From NCBI GenBank assembly GCA_019914945.1, contig CM034106.1, positions 5,084,001-5,148,000 of the forward strand: 64,000 bases of DNA. Direction: 5' to 3'. Source of the stretch: Typha latifolia (Eukaryota; Streptophyta; Magnoliopsida; Poales; Typhaceae). The notes under the pieces were generated by a model. The model was not told where the DNA came from. It saw only the letters and a list, made by a program, of their open reading frames with translations, and ran no database searches. The position numbers and the translations under genes are program-made. Of this stretch, positions 48,167-60,164 are shown in pieces (position 1 is the stretch's first letter; every line of letters begins with the position of its first letter).

Positions 48167-50848
48167 TGGTCGAGACAAGGTTGATGGCATTAAGGAGAAG
48201 TCTCGACCCACGAAAATCCTAACCGAGAAGTCAAGCCCCTTGGTACAGTCGCGGTAGGGCTGAGTTAATCGACGTCGGTGGGTATGAGCATGGGCTTGGC
48301 AAATGAACTTAGGGGCATGTTCCGAACATTGTTGTAGCTGGTAGACACGATGCAGAACGATCATAATGCCTTGAAGGAGTACGGCATGAACCAGTCGGCT
48401 TCGTCATCTCCTCGACGAAGATCAGTGCTGCAAGAAAGACTAGCGGTTGAACCTCACTAAACCGACGCCCACAGGTCTAGGTACGACATATTAATGTCAA
48501 TAAGCCGCTTTTATCTATTCCTACACAACATACTCCACCTCCTGTACACAACCTGAGGCTGGCGGTGGTGGAACCTGAGAGGAGCGCAGCTCCAGTGCAC
48601 TTAGTCAGGGAAGAAGATTGGAACTTTGACGATTATGTTGATCCCTTTGGAGATGGTGTTGGACGTGTTCGAGGATTCCGAGAAAGAGAGCAGCAACAAC
48701 AGTGGTTCAGACTTGAACTAAGGACCTTTCGCGAGCCCGACAATGCTATCTGGGGGAAAACCGCACGCTTGGACTTTTCAAGATTCCAAGTTGGGGATCC
48801 GACGAATTGGTTGTTTCAAATGGAGCAATATTTTGATTGTCAAGGGACAGTAGAGGACGCAAAGCTGGCGATGGCAAGCTTTCACCTCCAGGGGACGTCA
48901 TTGCATTGGTACCGATCAGCCGTTCAAGGTGGAGGATTTATCGGTTGGGCAGAATTTTATAAAAGGATAACACGCAGATTTGGGACAGCAGTGTATAAAG
49001 ATTTTGCTGCCACGTTAAGCAAAATAGTTCAGAGGATAACAATGTCGGAGTACCAAGCAAAATTCGAAAGAGAGTAGTTGGTGCGAGCCACCTTGGCCCG
49101 AACCGACATTGATGAGTATTTTTATTTTAGGGCTGCGGGGGAAGATCTAGGCGGACGTTTGTGCTCTCTGTCCTACCACCCTCGAGGAAGCCTTCGAGAA
49201 GGCTGTGAGGATGGAACAAAAGCACAAGACTTTGAAAATGGCAACGAAGGCAAGTTAGGGCAGCCGAGATGGGCAGTTTGCATCGAGAAAGCTGGTTGAA
49301 AATTCTGCGGGTTTAAGAGTAGCGGCTACTAGTACAGGAGCACGACCACCTTTGAGACCATCTTTCGATGTTAGAGGAGGCACAAGAACCCCCATTTGAA
49401 CTCTCACACCTGCTCAGGTGGAGGAGCGAAAGGTGAAGCTTTGCTTTCGATGTGATGAGCGTTTCACCCCTTGTCATCGGTGTTCCAAACCGATCGAGTG
49501 TATGATGCTCATCGACGGTTTCAAGGAGGACGATAAGGTTGTTGGTGATGAAGAGTATGCAGAGGAGGTCTATGGGAAGGACGTGGAGGAGGGCGTGGAG
49601 GAAGATATCCAAGCTGAGATATCAGTGCATGCATATTTGGGTATTTTGGCACTGAGGACATTGCGGGTTGACAGACTTGTTAGAAAGCATTGTGTACACA
49701 TCCTTATCGATTTTGGAAGTACACAATTTTTTAGACGAGAAGTTAGTGAGGAAGATGGGCTTGGACGCTGAACCGACCGTAGGGTTTGAGGTTGCTATTG
49801 GAGATGGCACGAAGCTTCAGGCGGAGAGCTTGTGCCGTCGGGTCGGTATATCGGTGCAAGGACACTATTTTTATGGATTTGTATTCTTTGGCGCTGCGAG
49901 AAGCGAACATTATCCTTAGCACTCAGTGGTTGCAGAGCTTGACACCCGTCACATTTGATTTTCGGAGTATGTGAATAAAATTTCAGCAAGGAAACAAAGA
50001 GCTGCGGCTTAATGGCGTTCGGTCCCTATCGAGTTCAGCAATGCAGCTGATGGTGGGGTTGCCTTGTGCGATTGATTGTGCCTATCTTCTTTAGGTAGGA
50101 TCAGCATGAGCCTTAAATGAGTCTAGGTACTACAATTAATTTGTCTAATTTATTGGATAAATTTGCTGGACCGTTTGAGGAACCAAAGGAGTTGCTACCG
50201 ACACGAACGGCGGATCATCGCATAGAGATTATGCCCGGGGCTGCACCGGCGAACGTGAGTCTTTATCAGTATCTACATGTGTAGAAGGAAGTTATCTCCA
50301 AAGTGGTGGTCGAGATGTTGGAGCAAGGCCTCATACAACTAAGTCATAGTTCTTACTCATCGCCCGTGTTATTGGTGCGAAAGGACGGGTCGTGGCGTTT
50401 TTGTGTCGACTACTGAGCATTAAACGCTATCACCGTTAAGGACCGGTATCTCATTCCGGTCATACAGGAGCTGTTGGACGAGTTTGTAGGGGGCAACCAT
50501 ATTCAGCAAGCTTGACTTGAGGGTCGGGTATCATCAAATTAGAGTTCACCCGGCGGATGTGCACAAAATCGCATTTTGGTCTCCGAATGGGCACTACGAG
50601 TTCCAGGTGATGTTGTTCGGTCTCACCAATGCTCCAACAACTTTCCAAAGCCTCATGAATGATATTTTTCAGCCTATGCTATAATGGTATGTCTTGGTAT
50701 TTTTTGATGACATTTTGGTATACAGCAGAACCAAAATGGAGTATTTGTGGCATTTAGAGGATGTGCTGGAATTGTTGAAGCAAAACCAGTTGAAAGTTAA
50801 GAAGTCTAAGTGCATATGGGGAGTACCACAAGTGGAATATTTAGGCTA
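48167..50848 (+). pseudogene. Ty3/Gypsy gag-protease-partial reverse transcriptase remnant
   Basis: The gag frame (clearest at 48565-49074) has the retrotransposon gag core: ARLDFSRFQVGDPTNWLFQM, then FDCQGT and LAMASFHLQGTSLHWY, then YKRITRRFG and KIVQ. A damaged zinc knuckle follows (LCFRCDERFTPCHRC, the usual G before H replaced by C). The protease shows HVLIDFGSTQFF with LIDFGST in place of LIDSGST, then EVAIGDGTKLQ and ILSTQWLQSL. Reverse transcriptase from about 50340 shows [51 protein letters not shown] and VFFDDILVYS. It stops at VEYLG, so RNase H and integrase are missing. Many stops and frameshifts. The family is Tekay/Del-like, matching the tail at 945-1594. Confidence 0.9.
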
Positions 50849-51595
50849 GGATTTATGTTGCGTTCAAACACGGGAGGGAGTGCGCTCAAACACCCTTGCG
50901 AACGCCTGCATGCGTTCACATCGACAAATAACGCAATTTGTGCGTTCGAACACGCTTGACCCCGTTCGAACGCCCGCCTGCATACGTTCGCATTGACAGA
51001 GAACGCAATTTGTGCATTCGAACACAATCGGCGGGAATTCACTATTTCTAGGGTTAATAATTATTATTTTTTATTTGTTTGGTTAGCCTCTTGAGGTGTG
51101 GATGGCAACCAAAAATATTATGATAAATGAATATTGAGTTCTATCTTCCCTTTTGTTTCTCTACCCTAATCTCCCTTTCTCTTCGTTTAAGCCCTCACCA
51201 TACGCCATCTCGACGTCGGTGATCTTCTAACCTCCCTCGTCTGTCAAGTCCTCCCTCCTCCTTGGGATCTCGGCTCTTTCTTCCCCTTCATCCTTATCCT
51301 CTAAACTCCACAACCCATCCATCCTCATCTCCATTACCATCCCTAACCTTATCATCACCACCACCCGTAACCACCACCATTACCCTCATTTTTGCGTATT
51401 TTTGTCCCAGTTTTAGTCAAAATCTACGAAGGGCGTAAATACAAAAAACGTAGATCAGGAAGTTTTGGATCGACCACCCCTGGTTTTGTAATATTCCGAC
51501 TATGGTAGAATATTTGGTGAATATTTTTCCTCGCCTGTGCTGGCTGCTTTCCTACAACCGATCCAGATCGCGAAGAGGATGTTCCGTTCATAAGA
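50849..51595 (+). repeat. Family T LTR, 5'-truncated, second copy
   Basis: Begins inside the LTR U3 (AGGATTTATGTTGCGTTC) immediately after the interrupted reverse transcriptase. It then follows the 47.3-kb LTR closely through palindromes (50855-51040), TATA region, R and U5, ending TTCATAAGA. About 60 bp of the LTR start is missing, so the junction is a deletion, not a normal pol-to-3'LTR border. Confidence 0.8.
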
Positions 51596-51597
51596 AG

Positions 51598-52005
51598 TGG
51601 TATCAGAGCCCGACGGACCTCATACCTCAATTAATGGTGGAGACAAGGTTGATGGCATTAAGGAGATCAGCGAAAGACTCGACCCACGAAAATCCTAACC
51701 AAGAGGCCGAGCCTCTTAGTGCAGCTAAGGTAGGACCGAGTCAACCGATGCTAGTGGGTATGAGCATGGATTTGGCGGATGAACTTAGGGACATGTTCCA
51801 AACATTGCTGTAGTGGGTGGACGCAATGCAGAACGATCATAATGCTATGAAGGAGTACGTCATGAACTGGTCGGCTTCGTCATCTCCTCGACGAAGATCG
51901 GTGCCATAAGAAGGACTAGCGGTGGGACCTCACTAAACCGACGCCTCACAAGTCCAGGTATGACATGTTAATGTCAATGAGCCGCTTTTACCTATTCCTA
52001 CACAA
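51598..52005 (+). pseudogene. Second primer-binding site and gag 5' end, truncated
   Basis: TGGTATCAGAGCC at 51598-51610 is followed by a frame starting about 51629: MVETRLMALRRSAKDS, then MLVGMSMDLADELRDMFQTLL, a stop, then WVDAMQNDHNAMKEYV. It is the gag N-terminus, and the same leader follows the first primer site at 48130. Similarity to the first copy stops near 52005 (CCTATTCCTACACAA), after which unique sequence begins. Confidence 0.7.
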
Positions 52006-52541
52006 TAGAATGATTGAAGAACTTGTGTAGGTGAGGACGTAGAATGGATTTGGTTCTTCTTGAAGACAAAAAGGATATGCTTATTACATTGAATGCTGCA
52101 TTTTATTGAACATGATTCTTTTAATTGTTCTATTTATATTCCCCTTAAATTATCTGAAAGACAGCTCCATTACTTTTCTCTGTAAACTAATTATTGATGC
52201 CATAATAACGTGTATAGGAATAATCATTCCTTTAATACTTGCAGGTATAGTTAATGGTGCATTGGCCTACTAGATGTCATTTAACTTTTGTAAAGAAGTG
52301 AGTTCTTTATTCTTGAATGACCATTGTAAATTGCAATCTGCTCGTGTTGGCTTATCTTGTTATCCAAGCTTGCTATAGAAATTCAAGTTGCAGTATATAA
52401 CTGTTACTGAACTCTTAGGCAGCAGTTTTACTTTCTTTTTCTAATTTTTAGTTTCCATTTGTCAAAGTACTTTGTAATTTGTCTTTGAATTGATCAGTGA
52501 CTACAAATGTCTAACAGCAAATTGCTATGCTGATTTTGCAG
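52006..52541 (+). other. Spacer between Gypsy remnant and small membrane-protein gene
   Basis: Unique AT-rich sequence that may contain the 3'UTR exon of the ATX gene (acceptor at 52244) or the intron before the next gene. I see no convincing first coding exon for that gene here. Confidence 0.3.
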
Positions 52542-53096
52542 CTAGCACTTGAATTAAGCTCTAATCCTTCAATTTTGATGCGAGGTATTGATAGACATTT
52601 ATTAATTGACTGCTCTATTTCATTCTTATTGATGTTCACTGATGTAATAAGTCTTCTCTTTATTTGTGATGACATTGAATTTCAAGAATATCTTCATTCA
52701 CCCTGAGCTGTGTAGAGGTTACTGTTTTTGCTTTCTGCATTCAGGGAAAGTTACATTTGTCTTCAGTCCCCGCTACTTATACAACACAAGCAAACTGTAC
52801 GTTTCCTGCGGTATGAAATGTAGGTACTAATTCAATCTCTCCTTGTCTACTCAAGAGTTTTAGAATTATGTACTTGAGCTAGTAGCTCATCTATTACTAA
52901 TTGTAACGTGGACTCACTGCTCATCAGGATAGTTGGCGGGATCATCTGGACATTTTTCTATTGGATTGCCATCTTAGTCGTTATGCTTGTTTATTTATTG
53001 TTACAAGAGCAGGTACTCTCTTTTTTCCTCATTCTGGAAGAACGCAAATGTAAAGCATCTGTAAAATGTAACAGCTCTTTCCAGAAATATTCATGA
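52542..53096 (+). CDS. Small single-pass membrane protein, exons only partly resolved
   Basis: Three exons join in phase with GT-AG borders: 52542-52584, 52745-52823 and 52928-53012. They give 69 codons: LALELSSNPSILMRGKVTFV, then FSPRYLYNTSKLYVSCGMKC, then a hydrophobic helix of about 25 residues (WTFFYWIAILVVMLVYLLLQ) ending QEQ. A fourth tiny exon (53085-53096, KYS stop) after TTTCCAG would close the frame with a 72-bp intron. The first exon with the start codon is not identified. ATG 52527 is in frame without splicing, but the sequence before 52542 looks like an acceptor. Clean phase joins and low stop density suggest a real conserved gene. I do not recognise the family with confidence. 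If a 5' exon lay upstream of the Gypsy remnant, the gene may be disrupted. Confidence 0.55.
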
Positions 53097-53440
53097 ATTA
53101 TTGGATGAGTCCAATTAGCCTAATCGACTTGTATAGAAGAGATCTTTTAAACTAATACAATCTAATTTGTGTTCGCTTTTCTTAATGTCAATTCAAATGT
53201 TATATTAAACACTAGAATGCTCTTTGATAGTTATTTAATATACCAGTCATTCAATCAAATTATTTTGATTTAGAATATGATAAATGCATGAATTGCCTTG
53301 AACGTTACTCACAAAATGAGTCTCAACTCTGGCATTATTGCTTTCATTTCGCTCAAATAACTGGTGGATAGTTGGTGGAAATATTAAAATAGATGAACAT
53401 ATATGTTTTGTTATAATAATGACAATGAATCAGTAATCGA

Positions 53441-53560
53441 GGGGGCAATTTGCATTAAAAAGTCCATCAATTATTAAATTGACAGCAATAGGTCTCATAG
53501 TTATCCAAAATTTCAGGCCTTTTTTACCGGTTTACCTTTAATAAATTTTAAAAAGAGAGT
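53441..53560 (+). repeat. Candidate left terminus of a large Mutator-like element
   Basis: GGGGGCAATTTGCATTAAAA, then AGTCCATCAATTATT, resembles the terminal inverted repeats of many plant MULEs, which commonly begin with a G-run and CAATTTGC. It lies upstream of MuDR transposase sequence in the right orientation. No inverse copy occurs before 64000, so the right end must lie outside the window or be lost. Confidence 0.45.
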
Positions 53561-54104
53561 CGTGTTCTAAAACAGTAGAATTAATACTCACTAAATTGTC
53601 TTATTATCTTATTTACTTAGATCTAACAAACTAAGAAAGATTGCCTTGTTGCCATTTTCTTCCTCTCATTATTCTCTCATTTTTCTTCCATCTTTTATTT
53701 TTATCACTAACAATTCAAATACTATTTCTCCTCTAAAATGTTGTATAGCAATCCTAGAAGATAGTTTCTCTATTAAACATCTCTTTCATCTTGTTTGTTC
53801 ATCTCTTTCAATGATTGAAGTATTTTGAAAAACAATCCAGAGATTAGATGCAATGTAATACATATATTCTAAAAATCTTTGATATATATTTATAAAAATA
53901 TGCGTAGATTATAAAGGTAGGTGATGCACATATAAAATGTGTACTATATTGTGTCTATGTGAGACTATAATTTGCAGAAAAACACTCTTATTTTTAGTAA
54001 TAAAATTAAATGCGTTTATTTTATATGCTAGATGCACATCTGTTTGTCATAAGATACAAATAAATTATATAAGAGATGAGTAGAAGGACCCATTGTTGAT
54101 ATTT

Positions 54105-54955
54105 AGAAAATTAGAGAGTTGTTATACAAATGACTTCTATTTCTTACAATGGCAAATTTACATTTTCTTACAATTAAATACACATAATTTATGAAATTTT
54201 GTGCACATCCCTAAAGTAAGCAGTGTGCATTTTATCATAAAAAAATGTGTACCCAGTATAAAAAATGAACGCATTTAAAAGCATAATCTTGATTTTTTTT
54301 TAAAATTAGATAGTTATGCAAATGACTTCTATATCCCACAACAACAAATGTACATCTTCTTACAATTAAATACACATTATTTATGAAACTTTGTGCATAT
54401 ATCTTATGTAAGTGGTATTCAGTATAAAAACATATTTTATCATAAAAAAAGTTGTGCATTTTATCATATAAAAAGTGTGTATTCAGTATAAAAATATATT
54501 TAAAAGCCTAATTATCTTGATTTTTAGAAAATTGGAGAGTTATGCAAATGACTTTTATTTCCTATAATGACGGATGCGTATCTTCTTACAATTAAATACA
54601 CATAATTTATGAAATTTTGTGTGCATCTTTTATTTAAATAGTGTGCATTTTGTCATACAAATGTGTGTATCCAGTATAAAAAAAGTGAATGCATTTAAAA
54701 ACCTAATCTTCATTTTTTAGAAAATTAGAAAGTTGTTATGCAAATGACTTCTATTTCCTACAATGATAGATGCATATCTTCTTACAACTAAATACACATA
54801 ATTTATGAAACTTTATGCACATTCCTTATGTAAGTAGTGTGCATTTTGTCATAAAAGTATCCAGTATAAAAAATGAATGCATTTAAAAGCCTAATCTTGA
54901 TTTTTATATTTTGTCGTTGATGCTCAAATATTCTTTTTTTAGCAAATAATGATGT
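54105..54955 (+). repeat. Tandem array, about 200-bp unit, four copies
   Basis: Units starting at about 54135, 54327, 54552 and 54747 share (A)TGACTTCTATTTCCTACAATG, then TCTTCTTACAA(T)TAAATACACA and TAATTTATGAAA(T)TTTGTGCA, then CATTTTATCATAAAA and CAGTATAAAAA. Spacing is 192-225 bp. The array sits between the candidate MULE left end and the transposase remnant. Confidence 0.8.
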
Positions 54956-55169
54956 ATATTATTTTATTTTAGGTATGATATTCTGAAACAAAGTTTAGAG
55001 GAAATAAGAGATATTAAATTGTCTCTTGCAAATGTGTATATCCCTACACATGACGAAATTAATAATTATGGTGTAGTAGAAGGTATTGTTTGTAAAGATG
55101 GACCACCCCATAGGATGACAAAATTGAAAATTACGGAATAGTAGAAGACGTTGTTTTTGAAAATGGACC

Positions 55170-55400
55170 ATCTACTTCAAACACATAATGAATTGATCAT
55201 AGGCTTTAAAGAAGGAATGCACATGTAATGAATGGAAGGTACTTGGTTTTCTCTGTTAGCATGCCCTTGCTGCCATCAAATTCATGTCACGTTCAAAATA
55301 TGATTATTGTGATAAATAGTTTATTGTAAATTTATTTAGAAGCACTTATTCATATTACATGCTAGTACCACATTTAAAGTAAAGGCTCGATGTAGCTCCC
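55170..55400 (+). repeat. Displaced duplicate of the MULE SWIM-domain segment
   Basis: The sequence matches 56600-56830 closely (GGAAGGTACTTGGTTTTCT, then AGCATGCCCTTGCTGCCATC, then ATTTATTTAGAAGCACTTAT). It encodes ECTCNEWKVLGFLC, a stop, then HALAAI. It lies upstream of the N-terminal transposase segment, so part of the element was duplicated out of order. Confidence 0.75.
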
Positions 55401-55529
55401 TAGACTGCCCATGATGATAATGACAAGAAAATTGAATAGAGTTACAGTTTTTGAGATAAAACAAGTTTATTGATAAGCACACATGCAATAAATCGATAGT
55501 TGATCAAGGCCATAGACAGGTGACAACTA

Positions 55530-56973
55530 ATTTCATTTTGAATGAACGTCGAGAGCAAGTTGTTAGAAATGAAGAATTTAGACCGAAGTCAATTCAAACA
55601 TTTATGTAAACAAAGTATGACATGTATATCCTATTGGAAAGTATATCATTCATGGATAAAGACAATTGAGAAAGTCCGCGGAAATTTTGACGAATCGTAT
55701 AATTTACTAATTTTATACATGAGGGAGTTAACATTGAGACCCAATGAACATAAGTGTACTAAAATATGAGTTAGACGGTCACTTTCACATATTTTTTGGG
55801 ACTTTTGGAGCTTGTTTAAGGGCATTCAAGGGTAACATGCGATTATTTTTTTTGCTATTGATGGCATATTTCTCACAAGCAAATATACAAGGTCATTGTT
55901 AATTGCAATTGCAGTGGATGGTAATAATAGCATGCTCCATATTAGTTTTGTTGTAGTCGAGAGAGAGAATGAAAACTCTTAGACTTAGTTTCTTACATAC
56001 CTTCATGATTGCATTTCACCAATTCCAGAACTTACAATTATGTCCATCCGACAAAAGGGGTTAATCAATGCAGTACAAAAAAATCTTTCCAAATGTAGTA
56101 CATGATTTTCGCATGATCCATCTTTTAAGAAATCTTCCAAATGCTCCTAAAAATTTTGCACCTTATAATCAATTTTGGGCTAGTGCTCGTGCTTTTACAC
56201 TCTGAATTTGCAAGCTATATCGATATATTAAAAGAGTTTTACCTAGAGTATTATAAATATATTGAAAGAATTCTAAAGGAAAGCTGGGCAAATAATTATT
56301 TTCCTAGATGTAGATATAATATTATTCCAACTAATATTGCAAAAAGTTGTAGTGAATCTTTGAAAGAGAAAATATTTCTCTATACAATATATGGTCAAGA
56401 GAACTAGAAAGAAAGTAGTCAGTGTATTTTTAGAAGCGTCATAATATTGTAACAAAGATGAATACTATGCTGACAATATGGGCAGAAAAAGTAATCATGA
56501 ATACAAGAGAAAGAGAAAGACAACATGTAGTAGAGTCGTCCAACATGTTTGAATTTTAAGTGACAAATATTGAAAAGCCTTATCTAGTCAATCTAGAAAA
56601 GAGGGAATGCATATGTAATGCATGGAAGGTACTTGGTTTTCTTTGTGAGCATGCCCTTGCTGCCATCAAATTCACGTCACGTTCAGAATATGATTATTAT
56701 GATAAATAATTTACTGTAAATTTATTTAGAAGCACTTATTCAGATTACATGCCAATTACCATATTAAAAGAATTTTGGCCTACAGATGATACTTTTTATC
56801 TTTCAGTTCTATCCCCTATAGTAAAGGTAAAGACTGGATGTAAATAGAAAAAGAAGCGGCCATCAGTTGGCAACGCTCAAACTAATAGCAACAAGAAAAA
56901 ACATAAACAATGTTCAATTTGTCATAGAAATGGACATAATAAAAGAAGTTGCAGCCAAACTACGCTCGTTTAA
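55530..56973 (+). pseudogene. MuDR-type (MULE) transposase remnant
   Basis: The frame gives YWKVYHSWIKTIEKVRGNFD and SYNLLILYMREL, the region before the MULE core. The DDE region includes FAIDGIFLTSKYTRSLLIAI and VDGNNSMLHISFVVVE. Then FGLVLVLLHSEF and SWANNYFPRCRYNIIPTNIA lead to a SWIM zinc finger (ECICNAWKVLGFLCEHALAA; C-x-C...C-x-H complete). A C-terminal zinc knuckle, CSICHRNGHNKRSC, precedes the stop at 56971-56973. At least five stops or frameshifts inactivate it. Target-rich Kaonashi-type MULEs have this transposase together with a Ulp1-like protease, as seen here. Confidence 0.85.
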
Positions 56974-57179
56974 GGATTGACATAGTCACACTTTAATATT
57001 TTATCAATATTTTGTAAAGAAAGAAATATTTGAAGTATCACCCATATAAATGTTGTCAACGTTTGCATATCATTTTGTCAATATTTTCTTCTAATTTTGC
57101 AGAGGTATCTCTAATTGAAATTAGTGAACAACTATGTAATTTTAGATAAGGTAAACATCAAAATCTAAATAAACAAACG

Positions 57180-59335
57180 CACGCATCAATTATGTAATTT
57201 ATATGTATCGTCAATTCAAAATGTATACTCCAACAAGGTATGCATCGAGATTTAAAAAAGTCATGCATGACATATGTAATTTGTACGCATCGCCTATGCA
57301 AAATGTACGCTCCAATTTAAAAAAAGATAAGCATCGAGACTTTAAAAAAAATATCATACATCACCTATGTAATTTATAAGTATCGCCTATGCAAAATATA
57401 CACTTTAATTTTAAAGAAAGCAAGCATCGAGACTTTAAAATAATGTCACGCATCACTTATGTAATTTATATAAATTATCTATACAAAATATATGCTCCAA
57501 TTTTAAAAAAAAGGAAGCATCGAGACTTAAAAAAAATGTCATGTATCAGTTATGTAATTTGTACGCATCGCCTATGCATAATGTACGCTCCAAGTTTCAA
57601 AAAAATATAATCCAAAAAAATGTCACGCATCACCTATGTTATATACGCATTATCTATGCAATAAATACGCTCTAGTTATAAATAATGTACGCATCAAGAT
57701 TTTAAAAAAAACGTGACGCATCACTTATGTAATTTACGCGTATCGTCTATATAAAAGGTGTGCTTCGTAATTAGGTAAAGTATGCATTTATCATGATGAA
57801 AAAGTCTTACCCATCACCTATGTAAACTAATGAAAAAATCTTTTAGGTATTAAAATATGTAGCTGTATATAATGGTCAAATATTAAGAAAATAAAATTTA
57901 AGATAAAAATATCATCCTTAGCTTCTTCACTAGACACCAAGGAGATAAGGCGATAATGTAAGATTGCATATAATTTACGATCTAACACAATTATATTAAC
58001 TAGATATGCATCCAAACTTATTACAAAATCATGCACATCATGTATGTAAAGTACTCCCAAAAATTATACAATGTTTGCATAGAAATTGTAGCTAAGGTAA
58101 GCATCAAAAGCTAAATAAAGAAACTCTTTTTTTCTTTTACTAAGAAATAAAAAAATTACTAAGAAAAGATTAACATGATATTAAATAGAAAAAGAAGTCC
58201 ATCATTTTGATAAATTAACAATCACATAAATATATGGGATAGGTAACTTACATGCATCACTTATGTAATTTGTATGCATTGCCTATACAAAACGTACGCT
58301 CTAATGTTAAACAATGTACGCATTGAGATTTGGAAAAACAACGTCACGTATCACCTATGTTATTTGTGTGCATCGCCTATGCAAAATGTACGCTCTAATG
58401 TTAAACAATATACACATCGAGATTTAAAAAAAATTGTCACGCATCACCTATGTTATTTGTACGCATCGCTCATGCAAAATGTATGCTCTAAGTTTAACAA
58501 ATGTACGCATCGATATTTTTAAAAAAACTTCATGCATTACAAATATTATTTGTACACATTGCCTATGTCAAATGTTCACTCTAGTTTTCAAGAAGGTATG
58601 CATTGAGATTTAAAATTTAAAAAAATGTCACGCATCACCTATGTTATAGATACGCATCATCTATGCAAAATATATGCTATAATGTTAAAAAATATACGCA
58701 TCGAGATTTAAAAAAAAAACGTCACGCATCACTTGTATTATTTGTACACATCGCCTATACAAAATGTACGCTTTATTTTTAACAAATGCACCCATCAAGA
58801 TTTTTTAAAAAACGTCACGCATCACTTATGTTATTTGTACACATCGCCTATGCGAAATATACACTATAATTTTAACATATGTATGCATCGAGATTTTTAA
58901 AAAAATATATCACACATCACCTATGTTATTTATATGCATCATATATATAAAATATATGCTCTAATATTTAAGAAAGTATGCGTCGAGATTTAAAAAAAAT
59001 GCTATGCATTACTTATGTTATTTGTACGATCATCTATGTTAAATGTATGCTTTAATGTATAAGAAAGTACGCATCAATAATAATAAAAATACGTCATGCT
59101 TCACTTATGTAATTTGTACACATTAACTATGGAATAAGTACGCTCTCATTTTAAACAATGTATACATCGAGATTTTAAAAATAATGTCACGCATCACTTA
59201 TGTAATTTATTCGTATTGCCTATATAATTTATATGCTCAAATTCAAACAAGATACGCATCACATATGTAATTTATATGTATCGGATATTTAAAATGTATA
59301 CCACAGTTTTCAATAAAGTACACATCGAGACTTAA
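57180..59335 (+). repeat. Tandem array, about 93-bp unit, about 20 copies
   Basis: The unit reads roughly CACGCATCACCTATGTTATT, TGTACGCATCGCCTATGCAA, AATGTACGCTCTAATGTTAA, ACAATGTACGCATCGAGATT, then a run of A. I count about 20 units at 83-97 bp spacing, most near 93 bp, with a gap at about 57840-58240 that holds unrelated AT-rich sequence. Divergence is moderate throughout. Open frames over it are repeat artefacts. It separates the convergent transposase and protease remnants. Confidence 0.85.
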
Positions 59336-59379
59336 AAGAAAACAAAAATATTACTATAATATCCATCCAACACAAATTT

Positions 59380-59845
59380 AGACAAATTAAAAGATTTGCA
59401 TCTGCTTAACAAATTGAATGCACTCATCTTACAAAAATTAGAAAATAACTAACATAAGACCAAAATATAAGGCACTCATCTTTTAAAAATTAATGCATTG
59501 AGATTGGACAAACTAGATTATAGAAATCTACATCCATTCCCTTAACCACAAATAATTTAATAACAACACAATATTATGTCCCAAATTAAAAGTTTGTATC
59601 TATTTAACAAACTGAATGCATTCATCTTATAGAAATTAAAAAACAACTAACAGAAGACTACAATATAATGCACCTATCTTTCAAAAATTAATGCACTGAG
59701 ATTGGACAAATTAGATTGTAGAAATTTGCATCCATTCCCTTAACAACAAAAATTTAAGAAAAACACAATATCATGACCCAAATTAAAAGTATGCATCTAT
59801 TTAACAAATTGAATGCATTCATCTTCTAGAAAGTAAAAGAAAAAT
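59380..59845 (+). repeat. Tandem array, about 199-bp unit, 2.4 copies
   Basis: AAATTAAAAG(A/T)(T/A)TGCATCT, TTAACAAATTGAATGCA, TTAATGCA(T/C)TGAGATTGGACAA and CATCCATTCCCTTAAC recur at about 59381, 59582 and 59779. It follows the 93-bp array and belongs to the same repeat-rich interior. Confidence 0.75.
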
Positions 59846-60164
59846 TCAGAGCAAAAACTAAAATTATCACCAAGTATGTTAACACCATAAACACCACAAT
59901 AATACTAAATGATCACTGGAATAATAATAAATTATCATTAGAATTTGTATCAATTTGCAGAACAAAATATTATAACCATCATTGAGTATGCTACACTATG
60001 AATCATCACTAAAGTCATCAATAATATAAAATATTAATTCATAACAACACAACCATACAAACTAACTGTAGTAACAATCAACTATCAGTGAGTATATTAC
60101 ACCATAAATATTACATCATAAATATGACAATTACATTTAATTACATGGTATAGTTTTATAACTT

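Noticed and set aside
52006..52010. Target duplication of the 47.3-kb Gypsy element
   Set aside because: Flanks ATTTG (47308-47312) and TAGAA (52006-52010) do not match. The right end is a truncation.
57180..59335. CRISPR-like regular repeats
   Set aside because: The whole 93-bp unit is repeated, with no unique spacers, and the context is a plant transposon.
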